From NCBI GenBank assembly GCA_951813295.1, contig CATOTI010000002.1:1984001-2048000 (forward strand): DNA of 64,000 nucleotides, given 5' to 3'. A program made the position numbers and the translations under genes. The stretch is from an uncultured Pseudomonadales bacterium (GTDB lineage Bacteria; Pseudomonadota; Gammaproteobacteria; Pseudomonadales; Azotimanducaceae). The notes under the pieces were generated by a model. The model searched no databases. It was given only the letters and a program-made list of their open reading frames with translations, and was not told the origin of the DNA. This document shows, piece by piece, positions 16,317-25,557 of this stretch. Numbering within the stretch: position 1 is the stretch's first letter; every line of letters starts with the position of its first letter.

Positions 16317-17312
16317 GTGAATCCTTCCTCGCTCACGCTTCGTTATGTCGCCAGCGGTGTCGTGGTGGCCGCGGCGTTCGCGTTCGTCATCGCGCTCACG
16401 GGTGACCGACTGGCCACCTTCGACATCGTCGGGCCAACGTTGCCTTTTCAGTATCCGTGGCGTCTCAGCGATCCCGACGTCGGCGGGCAGGTGAGCGCCT
16501 GGCTCGGCTACGTCTGTCACAACGTCTTCGTCTGGTACGTCATCGCGAGAGCGCGAGCGTCGGGTCAACGATTCGAGGCCTCGTTCACACGTTTCAACTG
16601 GCTGATGCTCTGGGGTAACGGCGCGTTCATCGCGCTGCACCTGCTGCAGACGCACGTCTTCTACGACGGGCTCGCCCGGGACGTTCCCGAGATCACCGCA
16701 CTCGGCTCGGTGGCGCTGATGCTGATCGTGATCCTGTTCTTCGAGGCGCCGCGGCGCGGACTCCTTTTCGGCCGACTGCGTATTGACCGGAAAATCACCG
16801 AGATCGCGCGAACCCATCACGGCTATCTCTTTTCGTGGGCGATCATCTATACGTTCTGGTACCACCCGATGGAGTCGACCCAGGGGCACCTGATCGGCTT
16901 CTTCTACATGTTTCTCCTGATTTGGCAGTCGGTGTTGATCTTGAACCGCGCCCACATCAATCGGGTCTGGACGCTAGCCCTCGAGGTGATGGTGATCCCG
17001 CACGCAATCCTGGTGGCCGTGACCCAACCCGCCAACGCGTGGCGCATGTTCGGTTTTGGATTCCTCGTGATTTTCGTCGTGACGCAGATGCACGGTGTAG
17101 GGCTCTCGAGGTTCACGCGCGTTGTGCTCGGTGGCGTTTCGGCGATCGCGCTCGTGCTGGCCTACGGCGTTTTCGGCGACGCCTGGAACTTGCACGAAAT
17201 CCTGAGAATCCCCATCGCCGACTACCTCGTCGTGGCGCTTCTCTACGTCGGTTTCGTGATGCTCGTCAGAGCCCGCTCAGGACCTTCTCAACCGCCGGTT
17301 CTATCGAAATAG
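16317..17312 (+). CDS. Multi-pass membrane protein, unknown function
   Basis: This 331-residue integral membrane protein has about nine hydrophobic segments, for example near residues 9-28, 60-78, 95-112, 124-142, 170-185, 190-208, 220-236, 245-260 and 270-285. I do not recognise a named family. Conserved-looking polar residues inside or next to membrane helices are notable: H68, H106 and the HH pair near 167, then YHPMEST near 182. They could bind haem or metal or act catalytically, as in fatty-acid hydroxylase or cytochrome-like proteins. The start is GTG 16317 with an AAGG upstream. The gene is probably co-transcribed with the cupin. Confidence 0.7.
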   Translation: MNPSSLTLRYVASGVVVAAAFAFVIALTGDRLATFDIVGPTLPFQYPWRLSDPDVGGQVSAWLGYVCHNVFVWYVIARARASGQRFEASFTRFNWLMLWGNGAFIALHLLQTHVFYDGLARDVPEITALGSVALMLIVILFFEAPRRGLLFGRLRIDRKITEIARTHHGYLFSWAIIYTFWYHPMESTQGHLIGFFYMFLLIWQSVLILNRAHINRVWTLALEVMVIPHAILVAVTQPANAWRMFGFGFLVIFVVTQMHGVGLSRFTRVVLGGVSAIALVLAYGVFGDAWNLHEILRIPIADYLVVALLYVGFVMLVRARSGPSQPPVLSK

Positions 17313-17427
17313 CCGGATCGAATCCGGTCGTTTGGCACGCGATGCTAGAATTGCCGGTTTGCTGCGTCGCCTGGATCGGCTGACGCGGCGGGAAACGTTC
17401 AAACCAGCGCAGGGGAATACGACACAG

Positions 17428-19059
17428 ATGACGTATGACATTTTGATTCGAGGGGGAATGATCGTTGACGGCACGGGTAGCGAACCCGTGGCGGGTGACG
17501 TCGCGATCAAGGACGGCTACATCGCAGCCGTCGGTGATGTCGAAGGTGAAGCAACGGAAGTCATCGAGGCGAACGGCTTCATGGTGACGCCGGGATTCGT
17601 CGACATTCACACACACCTCGATGCCCAGATGGGCTGGGATCCCGACATGACGCCGGTCAGCTGGCACGGCGTCACCACGGCATTGATCGGCAACTGTGGC
17701 ATGACGTTCGCGCCCTGCCGCCCGGAACACCAGGAACTCCTGGCGGGCATGATGGAGACGGTCGAGGACATCCCGAAGGAAGCCATTCTCGGTGGCCTCG
17801 CATGGGACTGGGAACAGTACGGCGAGTACCTCGATTCGATCGAGCGCCTCGGCACGGCCGTCAACGTGGCCGGCATGGTTGGCCACGCGGCGGTGCGTTA
17901 CTACGTCATGGGCGACCGGTCCTTCGCCGACGACGCGACAGCCGACGAAGTCGAAGAAATGAAGAACATCGTCGAGAAGTCGATCGAAGACGGTGCGTGG
18001 GGATTCTCCACCAACCGCTTCGAGCCACATCGTGCGCCGGATGGTCGGTCGATCCCGGGTACGTTCGCGAAGAAGGAAGAACTCGAAGAGATCGCCGGCG
18101 TCGTCGGTCCGAAAGACGGCCTTATGCAGGCGGTCGGTGCGGACTTCGAGATTCTCGACGCGGTCGCCGAGAAGTCTCGTGTCCTCTTCAGCTACGGCAC
18201 CCAGCCGGAACAAGGCGCCGGTGAACGTTCGGCTCGCGCGCTCGACAAGCTCGCCGAAGGACGCGACGTGACGGCGATCTCGCATGTGCGAGGTTCCGGC
18301 TACGTGTTCGGCATGCAATCGAACCTGCCGATCCAGGGACCGACCTGGAAGAAGCTCTCGCAGATGGATCTCACGGAACGCCTCGAGGCGATCAACGACG
18401 AAGAAACCGCAGCGAAGCTCGTCAGCGAAGGCAAGGGTCAGAACGCGACTCAGATTCCGCTCGAGCGGGTCTACTACCTCGGTAGCGGCGACACGCCGGC
18501 CTACACGAACGAGGTGAATCTCAAGGAGCAGTCGGAAGCGGCGGGCGAGCATTGGGTGGAAACGTTCCTTCGCCTTTCACGCGAAAGTGAAGGACGCGGC
18601 CTCTTCAATTTCCGCATGTTCTCATCGAGCCTCGAGGAGCAAGCGGGGCTCTTCTCTTCGAAGCATCTGTATCCGGGCCTCGGTGACGCCGGTGCACACG
18701 TATCGCAGATCATGGATGCGGGTTGGTCGAGCTTCATGCTCTCGTACTGGCATCGTGAGCGCGGCTACTACTCGATGGGTCAAGTCATCGAGCGGATGAC
18801 GTCGGGTCCGGCCAAAGTCATTGACCTCAAGGACCGGGGTGTGTTGAAGGAAGGCATGCGTGCCGACGTCAACGTCTTCGACGCCAATGTCGTCGAAGAA
18901 CTCCAGCCGGAACTCGTGCACGACTTCCCCGGCGGCGCACCGCGCTACATCCAGCGTTCGCGCGGCTTCAAGGCGACGATCGTCAACGGCATCGTGAGCG
19001 TTCGCGATGGCGACCTGACGGGCGATCGTGCTGGCAAGGTCCTGCGCCACAGCGCCTGA
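17428..19059 (+). CDS. N-acyl-D-amino-acid deacylase (D-aminoacylase) family amidohydrolase
   Basis: This is a 543-residue amidohydrolase-superfamily enzyme of the D-aminoacylase subtype. After an N-terminal beta domain, the first metal motif reads FVDIHTHLD near residue 60; IGNCGMTFAPC supplies the conserved metal-binding Cys. Later His residues lie in GHAAVR, SHVRG and GDAGAHVSQ. The reaction is hydrolysis of an N-acyl D-amino acid or a related amide in the cytoplasm. The chosen ATG starts exactly at MTYDILIRGG; the open frame to 17332 is Arg-rich leader sequence. It ends about 40 bases before a strong terminator, so it closes a transcription unit. Confidence 0.9.
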   Translation: MTYDILIRGGMIVDGTGSEPVAGDVAIKDGYIAAVGDVEGEATEVIEANGFMVTPGFVDIHTHLDAQMGWDPDMTPVSWHGVTTALIGNCGMTFAPCRPEHQELLAGMMETVEDIPKEAILGGLAWDWEQYGEYLDSIERLGTAVNVAGMVGHAAVRYYVMGDRSFADDATADEVEEMKNIVEKSIEDGAWGFSTNRFEPHRAPDGRSIPGTFAKKEELEEIAGVVGPKDGLMQAVGADFEILDAVAEKSRVLFSYGTQPEQGAGERSARALDKLAEGRDVTAISHVRGSGYVFGMQSNLPIQGPTWKKLSQMDLTERLEAINDEETAAKLVSEGKGQNATQIPLERVYYLGSGDTPAYTNEVNLKEQSEAAGEHWVETFLRLSRESEGRGLFNFRMFSSSLEEQAGLFSSKHLYPGLGDAGAHVSQIMDAGWSSFMLSYWHRERGYYSMGQVIERMTSGPAKVIDLKDRGVLKEGMRADVNVFDANVVEELQPELVHDFPGGAPRYIQRSRGFKATIVNGIVSVRDGDLTGDRAGKVLRHSA

Positions 19060-19094
19060 TCGATCTGCCCGGAGCTTAAGCTCCTGGCGATCCG

Positions 19095-19123
19095 AGAAAA
19101 CCCGGCTTCGGCCGGGTTTTTTT
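19095..19123 (+). terminator. Intrinsic terminator after the D-aminoacylase gene
   Basis: A ten-base stem (AAAACCCGGC / GCCGGGTTTT, 19097-19106 and 19111-19120) with a TTCG loop runs into a T run of seven. This is a textbook rho-independent terminator. A separate 14-base perfect palindrome GGAGCTTAAGCTCC lies just before it at 19071-19084. The A run on the 5' side would let it work for the minus strand too, although no minus-strand gene ends here. Confidence 0.93.
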
Positions 19124-19205
19124 GTGCCTTCGAGAAAGCGGCTGGTGGCGCCTGGCGTTTTTCTCGACACTCATTGCCCTCGTGAGCGGTAAGGAGACAG
19201 CAGCG

Positions 19206-20063
19206 ATGGCGCAATGGGATTACGTGCTCTTGGACGTCACGGACGAAGTCGCGACGATCACCGTGAATCGACCCGACGTGATGAATGTGATCAGCCGGAA
19301 GACCTATTGGGAACTCGACCAGGCCTTCTCGAAAGCGGAGGCGGATGACGACATCAAGGTCATCGTGGTGACCGGCGCGGGCGAGAACTTCGGCGCGGGC
19401 CATGACATCGGGACGCAGAACATGCGCGACGAACTCGACGAGTTCCCCCGTGATTTCTCGCTCGAAGGCCGCGTCTCAGCGATGGATCGCGGCGTCTACT
19501 GGCGCTACCACGATCGCTGGCGAAACATCGGCAAACCGACGATCGCCAAGATTCGCGGCTACTGCATCATGGGTTCGTGGATGCTGGCCGCGACGTGCGA
19601 TCTCGCGATGGCGGCAGAAGACGCCAAGTTTGCGGACCGAAGCGTGCGCTGGGGCGGTGCGCATCACGAATACCCGACCCACTTCTGGGAGCTCGGCATC
19701 AAGAAGGCCAAGGAATATCTCTGGACGGGCGACTTCGTATCCGCCGACGAGGCGCTGAGACTCGGCATGGTGAATCACGTCGTCCCCCTGGAGAAACTCG
19801 ACGCCGCGACCGACTGGCTCGCGAAGCGAATCGCGCTCAACCAGCTTCTGGCGCTCAAGCTCTCGAAGATGTCGATCAACCAGGCCGCAGACATCATGGG
19901 TCAGAGCGCGGCGGTCCGTGCGTCTGGCAACTTTTGGGTCATGAATGGTGGGAGCAACCGTCGCGGCGGCGATGGCGAGACCACCAGCGGCGCGAACGAC
20001 CGGGTCGATTGGTCGAAAGATCAGAACCGGCGTTTCGAAGACATGGGCGATCGACCCTGGTGA
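19206..20063 (+). CDS. Enoyl-CoA hydratase/isomerase family protein (C-terminally extended)
   Basis: This is a 285-residue crotonase-fold protein. The start ATG 19206 follows AAGGAGA. The oxyanion segment reads NFGAGHDIGTQ near residue 65, followed by an insertion of about 30 residues before RGYCIMGSWMLAATCD. The Glu expected in the second catalytic loop is absent; WGGAHHEYPTHFWELG is unusual. The C-terminal 60 residues (GGSNRRGGDGETTSG onward) are Gly/Asp-rich. It is likely a crotonase-superfamily enzyme acting on a bulky acyl-CoA. It is the first gene of a plus-strand operon to 24601 and overlaps the next gene by four bases (GTGA). Confidence 0.87.
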   Translation: MAQWDYVLLDVTDEVATITVNRPDVMNVISRKTYWELDQAFSKAEADDDIKVIVVTGAGENFGAGHDIGTQNMRDELDEFPRDFSLEGRVSAMDRGVYWRYHDRWRNIGKPTIAKIRGYCIMGSWMLAATCDLAMAAEDAKFADRSVRWGGAHHEYPTHFWELGIKKAKEYLWTGDFVSADEALRLGMVNHVVPLEKLDAATDWLAKRIALNQLLALKLSKMSINQAADIMGQSAAVRASGNFWVMNGGSNRRGGDGETTSGANDRVDWSKDQNRRFEDMGDRPW

Positions 20064-21476
20064 CGGTGCCCGACGAGCTTCTCAATGACCTCGCCGGTGC
20101 CGCCGAGGAAGCGCTCGCGCACCACGGAGTGCCCGGTCTCGCGCTGGCGGTCGCGGATCTGGGAGAGACTGCAACGCGGCATTTCGGTCATCGGCACCAC
20201 GAACGAGGCGGGTCGATCGATGACGCCACCATTTTTCAGGTGGGCTCCATTTCGAAGATCGTGACCGGCACGACGGTCATGCGACTGGTCGAACAGGGTG
20301 TGCTCGAACTCGACGTGCCCGTACGGCGTTGGTTGCCCGATCTCGAGCTGGTCGATGACGAAGCACGGGAAAGCGTCACGTTGCGCCACCTTCTCGAGCA
20401 CACGGGTGGGTGGAATGGTGACTACGCGATCGAGACGGGACGGGGCGACGATGCACTCGAGCGCGTCCGACCGACCCTCGCCGCTGCCCGTCAGCTCACC
20501 CCGCTCGGTGCCGTCTTCCACTACAACAACCTCGGTTTCGTGTTGGCGGGTCTCGTTGTCCAAGCTGCCGCGTCGTCACCGTTCGAAGCGGTCGTCAGGG
20601 AACTCGTCCTCGATCCGTTGGGTATGACGCGGTCCAGCTATTTTCCGGAAGAGATCATCTTCGAAAAGATCGCGGCCGGTCACATCGTGAACGCTAAAGG
20701 TCGCGTCGTGAGCCCGTACGGACGGCCGAGGAGCCGGGCGCCGAATGGCGGAGTGTTGTCTTGCGTCGAGGACCTGGTGACGTTTGGACGTTTTCATTTG
20801 GCCCGCGGTGTCGGGCCTGACGGGCAACGGTTGATGGACGCGAATCTCGTCGACGCCATGCAGGTGCCGGAAGTCCCGGCCGGGATCGACGACGTGTTCC
20901 GCGGCATCGCGTGGGTCGTCAGTGATCGCTACGGCACCCGGCTCGTATCGCACGGGTGGCGCGACGCCCGGATTCCAGTCCGGATTCTGGATCCTGCCGG
21001 AACACGAACTCGTCGTGGTGGCCTTGACGAACGCCAGCACGGGCGGTGCCGCGGTCGGCGCGATCGAGCGCGCGATTCAGCAGCACTTCCACGGCGACGC
21101 GCTACCGCGGCGTTCGGCCCGGGTCCATGCTGACGCGTTCGACGCGGCCCGTGGCGTCTATTCGAGTGTCGCGGGCGCCGGCGCCGTGGCCCTCGACGGC
21201 ACCTCGGATGCGCCGGTGATCCATACGTTCCTCGGCGGTCTCGACGATCCGGGCGAGTACCCAGTTGTCGCGGCGACTGCACCGGATCGATACGAAATCG
21301 TCAATGGTCCGAGTACTGGCAGCCAGTTCGACTTGGTGAGCGATGGTCGCTACCTGCGTTTCAACGGCGGTCGTCTGTTCGAACGGGTAAGCGACGGTGG
21401 CGAATCGCTCGGACGTCTCGTAAATCGTTACCCGGCACTCGGTTCGCTACTCGGCGTGCGGCCCGCCGTGCGCTAG
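20060..21476 (+). pseudogene. Serine hydrolase, class C beta-lactamase/esterase family, interrupted by a one-base frameshift
   Basis: The frame from GTG 20060 encodes the penicillin-binding beta-lactamase fold: S63-I-S-K66 (SxxK nucleophile and base) and Y155-N-N157 (YxN). The third motif is broken. At 20951-20956 the sequence reads CAC GGG TGG in this frame, but removing one G gives HGGATPGFQSGF, the expected HGG motif, and the second frame then continues through VVVALTNAS to a stop at 21474-21476. The uninterrupted frame would otherwise run out of family similarity and stop at 21133. The restored protein would have about 471 residues. No signal peptide is visible. It may be a sequencing error rather than a dead gene. 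It overlaps the crotonase gene before it and lies 31 bases before the VOC gene. Confidence 0.85.
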
Positions 21477-21507
21477 CATCGATCTATCACCTGAGGAGGG
21501 GTCTGAC

Positions 21508-21936
21508 ATGATCGTAGGTCTGGATCACATTGGCGTCGTTGCAGCGTCGATCGACGAAGCGGTAGAGGTTCTGCAGAACCAGATGGGATTTCCGCTGGAC
21601 GTTTCGAGGTCACCGCTGCCAAAAGGCGCGTATTTCGCGCCGGAAGGCACACACAACTATTTTTTCCAGGTAGGCGAAGGTGAAACGCAGGTCGAGGTGT
21701 TGATCCCGGTCCTGCCGGAAAAGGGCACCTACAAGTATCTCCAGCGGTTCGGCCCGGGCCTGCATCATTGGGGCTATGGTTGCGATGACGTCGAGAAAGA
21801 GGCGGCGCGACTGAGTGCCCAAGGCCTCCGTCGAATCGACCTCGGTGAACCGCCCGGTTCGAAAGTCACGGCCGCGTTTTTCCACCCCAAAACGGCGGGT
21901 GGCATTTTGACGGAGCTGGTTCCGGCGCGACGCTGA
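21508..21936 (+). CDS. VOC (glyoxalase/methylmalonyl-CoA epimerase-like) protein
   Basis: This 142-residue protein has two beta-alpha-beta-beta-beta modules of the vicinal-oxygen-chelate fold. Probable metal ligands are H7 (LDHIGV), the His pair in GLHHWGYG near residue 90, and the Glu in GGILTELV near 137. This pattern is close to methylmalonyl-CoA epimerase, but no mutase or carboxylase partner is adjacent, so a different small-substrate isomerase or lyase is equally possible. A GAGGAGGGG ribosome site precedes ATG 21508. The stop TGA shares its last A with the ATG of the next gene. Confidence 0.85.
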   Translation: MIVGLDHIGVVAASIDEAVEVLQNQMGFPLDVSRSPLPKGAYFAPEGTHNYFFQVGEGETQVEVLIPVLPEKGTYKYLQRFGPGLHHWGYGCDDVEKEAARLSAQGLRRIDLGEPPGSKVTAAFFHPKTAGGILTELVPARR

Positions 21937-22790
21937 TGAGTTCGATCTTCTCCGCCGAGCAATTGACGCTCGGCGAGGGCTCGCTCAGCCATCACCTGCG
22001 CGGCAGTCTCGTCTGGTGTGATATCGAGGGGCGCGCGGTTTATGAGCGGGCCTTCGACGGCACCGAGACACGTCGCTTCGACGTGTCGATCCGGCCGTCG
22101 GCGGCCGGGATCCTCGACGGCCGGACCGTGCTGCTCGCGACGGAGCAGGATTTTCGATCCCTCGACCTCGAAACCGGGGCGCAGGAAGTCGTCGGTCCGT
22201 TTCCGCTCGATGAAGGTGTTCGCTCGAACGACGGTCGCATTCATCCGTGCGGCGCGTTCTGGATCGGCACGATGCATGGCGACATGAGCGGCCAAGGTGA
22301 TATTTGGCATCTGTTGAACGGCGAACTCGTCAAGATAATCGAGGGACTCGTGGTACCGAACTCGATTTGCTTCACGGCGGATGGAGCGCGCGCGTACTAC
22401 ACGGATTCATCGACGGGCCGGATCATGAGCGTTCCGACGGACGCATCGACCGGGCTTCCACGCGCCAAAACCGCCGTGTTTGCGGAACGTGGCGATCGTG
22501 TCGGTGGTCAGGACGGTTCGGTGCTCGATGCCGACGGGCAACTCTGGAACGCGCGGTTCGGCGGCGCGGCGGTGGATGTCTACGACGCCGGGGGAAACCT
22601 CGTCGCGAGCCACGCTGTCGACGCGAAGAATCCCACTTGCCCCGCGATCATCGGTACGAACCTCGATCGCCTCGTGACGACGTCGGCGGCGATGGGTATT
22701 CCGGAGGCCGAGCGCGGTCCGGCCGATGGTACGGTCGTCGAACTCGAGGTCGACGTACGCGGCGTGCCGGAACCCATCGCCGCACCCTGA
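21936..22790 (+). CDS. SMP-30/gluconolactonase/LRE family protein
   Basis: This 284-residue six-bladed beta-propeller hydrolyses sugar lactones in characterised relatives. Expected metal-site residues are present: Glu in TLGEGSL near residue 14, Asn in VVPNSICF near 140, and Asp in the QDGSVLDADGQLW segment near 190. The LWNARFGG motif is diagnostic. The protein is cytoplasmic, with no signal. One-base overlap with the VOC gene and a 19-base gap to the PhyH gene place it in the 19206-24601 operon. A lactonase beside dioxygenases suggests catabolism of a cyclic ester or sugar-acid intermediate, but the substrate is unknown. Confidence 0.88.
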   Translation: MSSIFSAEQLTLGEGSLSHHLRGSLVWCDIEGRAVYERAFDGTETRRFDVSIRPSAAGILDGRTVLLATEQDFRSLDLETGAQEVVGPFPLDEGVRSNDGRIHPCGAFWIGTMHGDMSGQGDIWHLLNGELVKIIEGLVVPNSICFTADGARAYYTDSSTGRIMSVPTDASTGLPRAKTAVFAERGDRVGGQDGSVLDADGQLWNARFGGAAVDVYDAGGNLVASHAVDAKNPTCPAIIGTNLDRLVTTSAAMGIPEAERGPADGTVVELEVDVRGVPEPIAAP

Positions 22791-22808
22791 GGAGAACAAG
22801 AGGACTAG

Positions 22809-23855
22809 ATGCAGATCGAAGAATGGGAAAGTGCCGGCGCGCTGCCGCTCTTGTACCGGGAGCTTCAGCAATTGGAACTCGAATCGAACATCGCGGAGCT
22901 CGAAGCGTTCGGTTACACGATCGTCCCGCCTGAAAAGATCGGCCCCGCGGGCTATCACCTCGAGATCAAGGAAGCCCTCGATGAGGTCGTCGGTCGGCGA
23001 TTCGGCACCCTCGACATCGACGCGGCGCGTTGGGACGACGTCAACGACAACATGCGCTTTCTCATCTGGGAAGATCCCATCTTCGAGAAGATGACCTATA
23101 ACCCGGCGGGATTGGGCCTCGCGCAGTATCTACTCGGCTGCAATTGCATCCTGAGTCTCGTGAACGGATGGGTGAAAGGCCCTGGAGACGCCCGCACCGG
23201 AATCCATGGTGATTATCTCGATCCGACATCGGATGCGTTGCCGGGCTGGAACGTGAACGCGAACGTGCACTTTTTCCTGACCGACTATTCGAAGGAAGAC
23301 GGTGCGATTTCGTTTCTCCCTGGCAGTCATCGTTGGCGCCGGCAAGCGAGTCCGCCCGAGGCGAAATACTGGGCTGACCGTGCCCACCCCGTGACTGCGC
23401 CGGCGGGTTCGGCGGTTGTGTGGGGGAACCACACCTGGCATGGCTCGTATCCGAGAACGAAACCCGGGGTTCGCATGGCGCTCCAGTGCGAATACATGCG
23501 CCCGCGCTTTCAGCCCCAGGAGCCGTTTCGCGAAACCGTGACCCAGGAGGCGCTGGACCGAAACCCGGTGCGCTTCGCCGGCTTGATGGACGCCTACGGG
23601 CCGTTCCCGTTCGGCAAGAACGATCGCCAGCGGGATCGCGGCGCCGACGCGCCGGGCGCGACGGGTCATGGCGACACCCCTGCCTACAAGTACCTGAGCC
23701 TCTTCGATACCGAGCCCGCCGACGGACGTACAACGCCGCGACCGCAATACGACTACTTCAAGCACGACGGGCAGATGTCGTTCGAGCGGCATCGAAAGTA
23801 CTTTGGCCGCATCAAGGCCGAGAACGAGGCGCGCCGGGCCGAACGCGAGGGGTGA
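22809..23855 (+). CDS. Phytanoyl-CoA dioxygenase (PhyH) family protein
   Basis: This 348-residue Fe(II)/2-oxoglutarate-dependent dioxygenase has an iron-binding triad that can be read as GIHGDYLD (HxD) near residue 135 and the distal His in the segment NHTWHGSYPR near 210. The Arg of that last segment is in position to bind 2-oxoglutarate. It hydroxylates an unknown substrate, which in this family ranges from acyl-CoA to small polar metabolites. The C-terminal 100 residues are an extension rich in charged residues. ATG 22809 has GAGGAGAAC upstream. It overlaps the sulfotransferase gene by four bases (GTGA), so the products may act on the same compound. Confidence 0.87.
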   Translation: MQIEEWESAGALPLLYRELQQLELESNIAELEAFGYTIVPPEKIGPAGYHLEIKEALDEVVGRRFGTLDIDAARWDDVNDNMRFLIWEDPIFEKMTYNPAGLGLAQYLLGCNCILSLVNGWVKGPGDARTGIHGDYLDPTSDALPGWNVNANVHFFLTDYSKEDGAISFLPGSHRWRRQASPPEAKYWADRAHPVTAPAGSAVVWGNHTWHGSYPRTKPGVRMALQCEYMRPRFQPQEPFRETVTQEALDRNPVRFAGLMDAYGPFPFGKNDRQRDRGADAPGATGHGDTPAYKYLSLFDTEPADGRTTPRPQYDYFKHDGQMSFERHRKYFGRIKAENEARRAEREG

Positions 23856-24601
23856 AGGCCCGCCCTGACGCCTACATCCTGTGCTGCACGCCGCGCACGG
23901 GTAGCACGTTGATGTGTTCGCTACTGACGGCGACGGGCGTCGCCGGCGTGCCGGCCTCCTATTTCCGCGCCGAGGACATCGACCGGCACGTTGATCGCAT
24001 AGGGATTCGCCTGCCCGACGGTGCTTATCGTTTCACCGATTTCGTGCGCGCCGTCATCGGAGAAGGTCGCACACCGAACGGCGTATTCGGGTTGCGCGTC
24101 ATGTGGGGCACGATGGCGACGTTGGTCGATGAGATCCGTCGAACGGGTGTCGATGGCACCGACGCCGAGGTACTGACGACCACGTTTGGTCGTTTGCAGT
24201 TCATCTTTCTGCGTCGCCAGGACGTCGTGGCGCAGGCGGTTTCCCGGCATCGAGCGGAGAGCTCGCAGATCTGGCACGTCGCGTCGGCGGACTCGAGGCC
24301 GCAGAGGCACGCGGAGGAGCGCTACGACCGAGCCGCGATCGAGGGATTCGTCGACGAGGCGCACGAGCACAATCGGGCGTGGCGCCAATGGTTCGATGAG
24401 AATTCCGTAGCCCCGCTCTCGATTACGTACGAAGAGCTTGATCTCGACCACTTAGCGACTACGCGACGCGTGCTCGACTTTCTCGGCCTGGCAGCGCCCA
24501 GGACAACCGACGAGGTATCGAACGCTCGTATGGCGGATGCCACGAGCCGAGCGTGGATCAAACGTTTTCGTGCGGAATCGGGCGGCGACGTTCAGCACTA
24601 A
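23852..24601 (+). CDS. Stf0-type sulfotransferase
   Basis: This 249-residue P-loop-like sulfotransferase has the 5'-phosphosulfate-binding motif of PAPS enzymes at its N-terminus: YILCCTPRTGSTLMCSLL. The 3'-phosphate region lies near residue 115 (IFLRRQDVVAQAVSR). This layout matches the Stf0 family, which sulfates trehalose or other hydroxylated metabolites. The start is GTG 23852, overlapping the PhyH stop. It is cytoplasmic. It is the last gene of the operon, and its TAA overlaps the stop of the convergent formylglycine-generating enzyme. A hydroxylase immediately followed by a sulfotransferase suggests sequential hydroxylation and sulfation. Confidence 0.88.
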   Translation: MKARPDAYILCCTPRTGSTLMCSLLTATGVAGVPASYFRAEDIDRHVDRIGIRLPDGAYRFTDFVRAVIGEGRTPNGVFGLRVMWGTMATLVDEIRRTGVDGTDAEVLTTTFGRLQFIFLRRQDVVAQAVSRHRAESSQIWHVASADSRPQRHAEERYDRAAIEGFVDEAHEHNRAWRQWFDENSVAPLSITYEELDLDHLATTRRVLDFLGLAAPRTTDEVSNARMADATSRAWIKRFRAESGGDVQH

Positions 24602-25557
24602 GGGGTCGCGGAACGCGCGCACCGAAAGCCGGCGTGACCCGTCGACGAATCGGGCGTGTTCGAAAATCGGGCCGCCACTCGGTAGCGATTGCAGTAGCTC
24701 GCGTGACACAGATACGAGCCGCCACGAAGGGATTTGCGCTCGCCAGCTGCCGGACCGCGCGGGTTCACGCCGCCGGCGTGCGATCGATGCCAGTCGGGGC
24801 TGTACCAGTCGGCGCACCATTCCCAGACGTTGCCGGCCATGTTGAAGAGGCCGAAGCCGTTCGGATCGAACGTATCAACGGGTGCGGTCGTGTAGAACCC
24901 GTCGTCGCGTGTATTGACGTCCGGAAATCGGCCCTGCCAGATGTTCATGCGATGGTCCTTGCCAACGCGGAGTTCGTTTCCCCAGGGAAATCGCTGGCGC
25001 TCGAGTCCGCCGCGCGCGGCAAACTCCCACTCCGCTTCGGTCGGCAGGCGTTTCCCGGCCCACCGTGCGTATGCGTTGGCGTCGTTCCAAGACACCTGCA
25101 CGACCGGGTGGTCCGATCGATCCTTGATCGTCGAGCCCGGACCTTCGGGTTTGCGCCACGTCGCGCCCTTGATGGCAAACCACCAGGGCACGGGTTTTAC
25201 GCTTCGGTCCCGCTCGAGGCGTTTGCGCTTGTTCTTGGCGATGAGTCCCTGGAAGACGTACGACCAGCCGTAGCGCTCGGCCTCTGTTCGATAGCCCGTT
25301 GCGTCGACGAAACGAGCGAACGAGGCGTTCGTGACCGCGTAGATGTCGATCGCGAATGGATCGATGGTGACTTCGCGGACCGGACCTTCGCCGTCTTCCG
25401 CTCGTGCATCAGCGTCTTCCGAGCCCATCCAGAACGCGCTACCCGGCAGGTCGACCATCGGATCGTCGACCGTCTCGTCTCCGAGAAGGACCGTCGCCGC
25501 GCTGCCGGCCACGGCCCCGGGCGGTCGCGTCGGCAGACACGGGCAGTCTTCGCTCAC
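24598..25557 (-). CDS. Formylglycine-generating enzyme (sulfatase maturase, FGE/SUMF1 family)
   Basis: This 319-residue enzyme oxidises the active-site Cys of type I sulfatases to C-alpha-formylglycine, using oxygen and copper. The active pair C284 and C289 is present in GGSYLCHASYCNR. Family blocks include FWMGSED near 42, EVTIDPFAIDIYAVTNASFARF, KRLPTEAEWEFAARGG and NMAGNVWEWCADWYS. The GTG start overlaps the stop of the sulfatase gene (GTGA), which links enzyme and maturase. It should act in the cytoplasm, before any export. It can also serve the exported sulfatase at 13945-15657. Confidence 0.94.
   Translation of the reverse strand: MSEDCPCLPTRPPGAVAGSAATVLLGDETVDDPMVDLPGSAFWMGSEDADARAEDGEGPVREVTIDPFAIDIYAVTNASFARFVDATGYRTEAERYGWSYVFQGLIAKNKRKRLERDRSVKPVPWWFAIKGATWRKPEGPGSTIKDRSDHPVVQVSWNDANAYARWAGKRLPTEAEWEFAARGGLERQRFPWGNELRVGKDHRMNIWQGRFPDVNTRDDGFYTTAPVDTFDPNGFGLFNMAGNVWEWCADWYSPDWHRSHAGGVNPRGPAAGERKSLRGGSYLCHASYCNRYRVAARFSNTPDSSTGHAGFRCARSATP

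Noticed and set aside
17266-18552. 428-codon minus-strand frame over the D-aminoacylase gene
   Set aside because: Shadow frame; the plus-strand product has the full amidohydrolase motif set.
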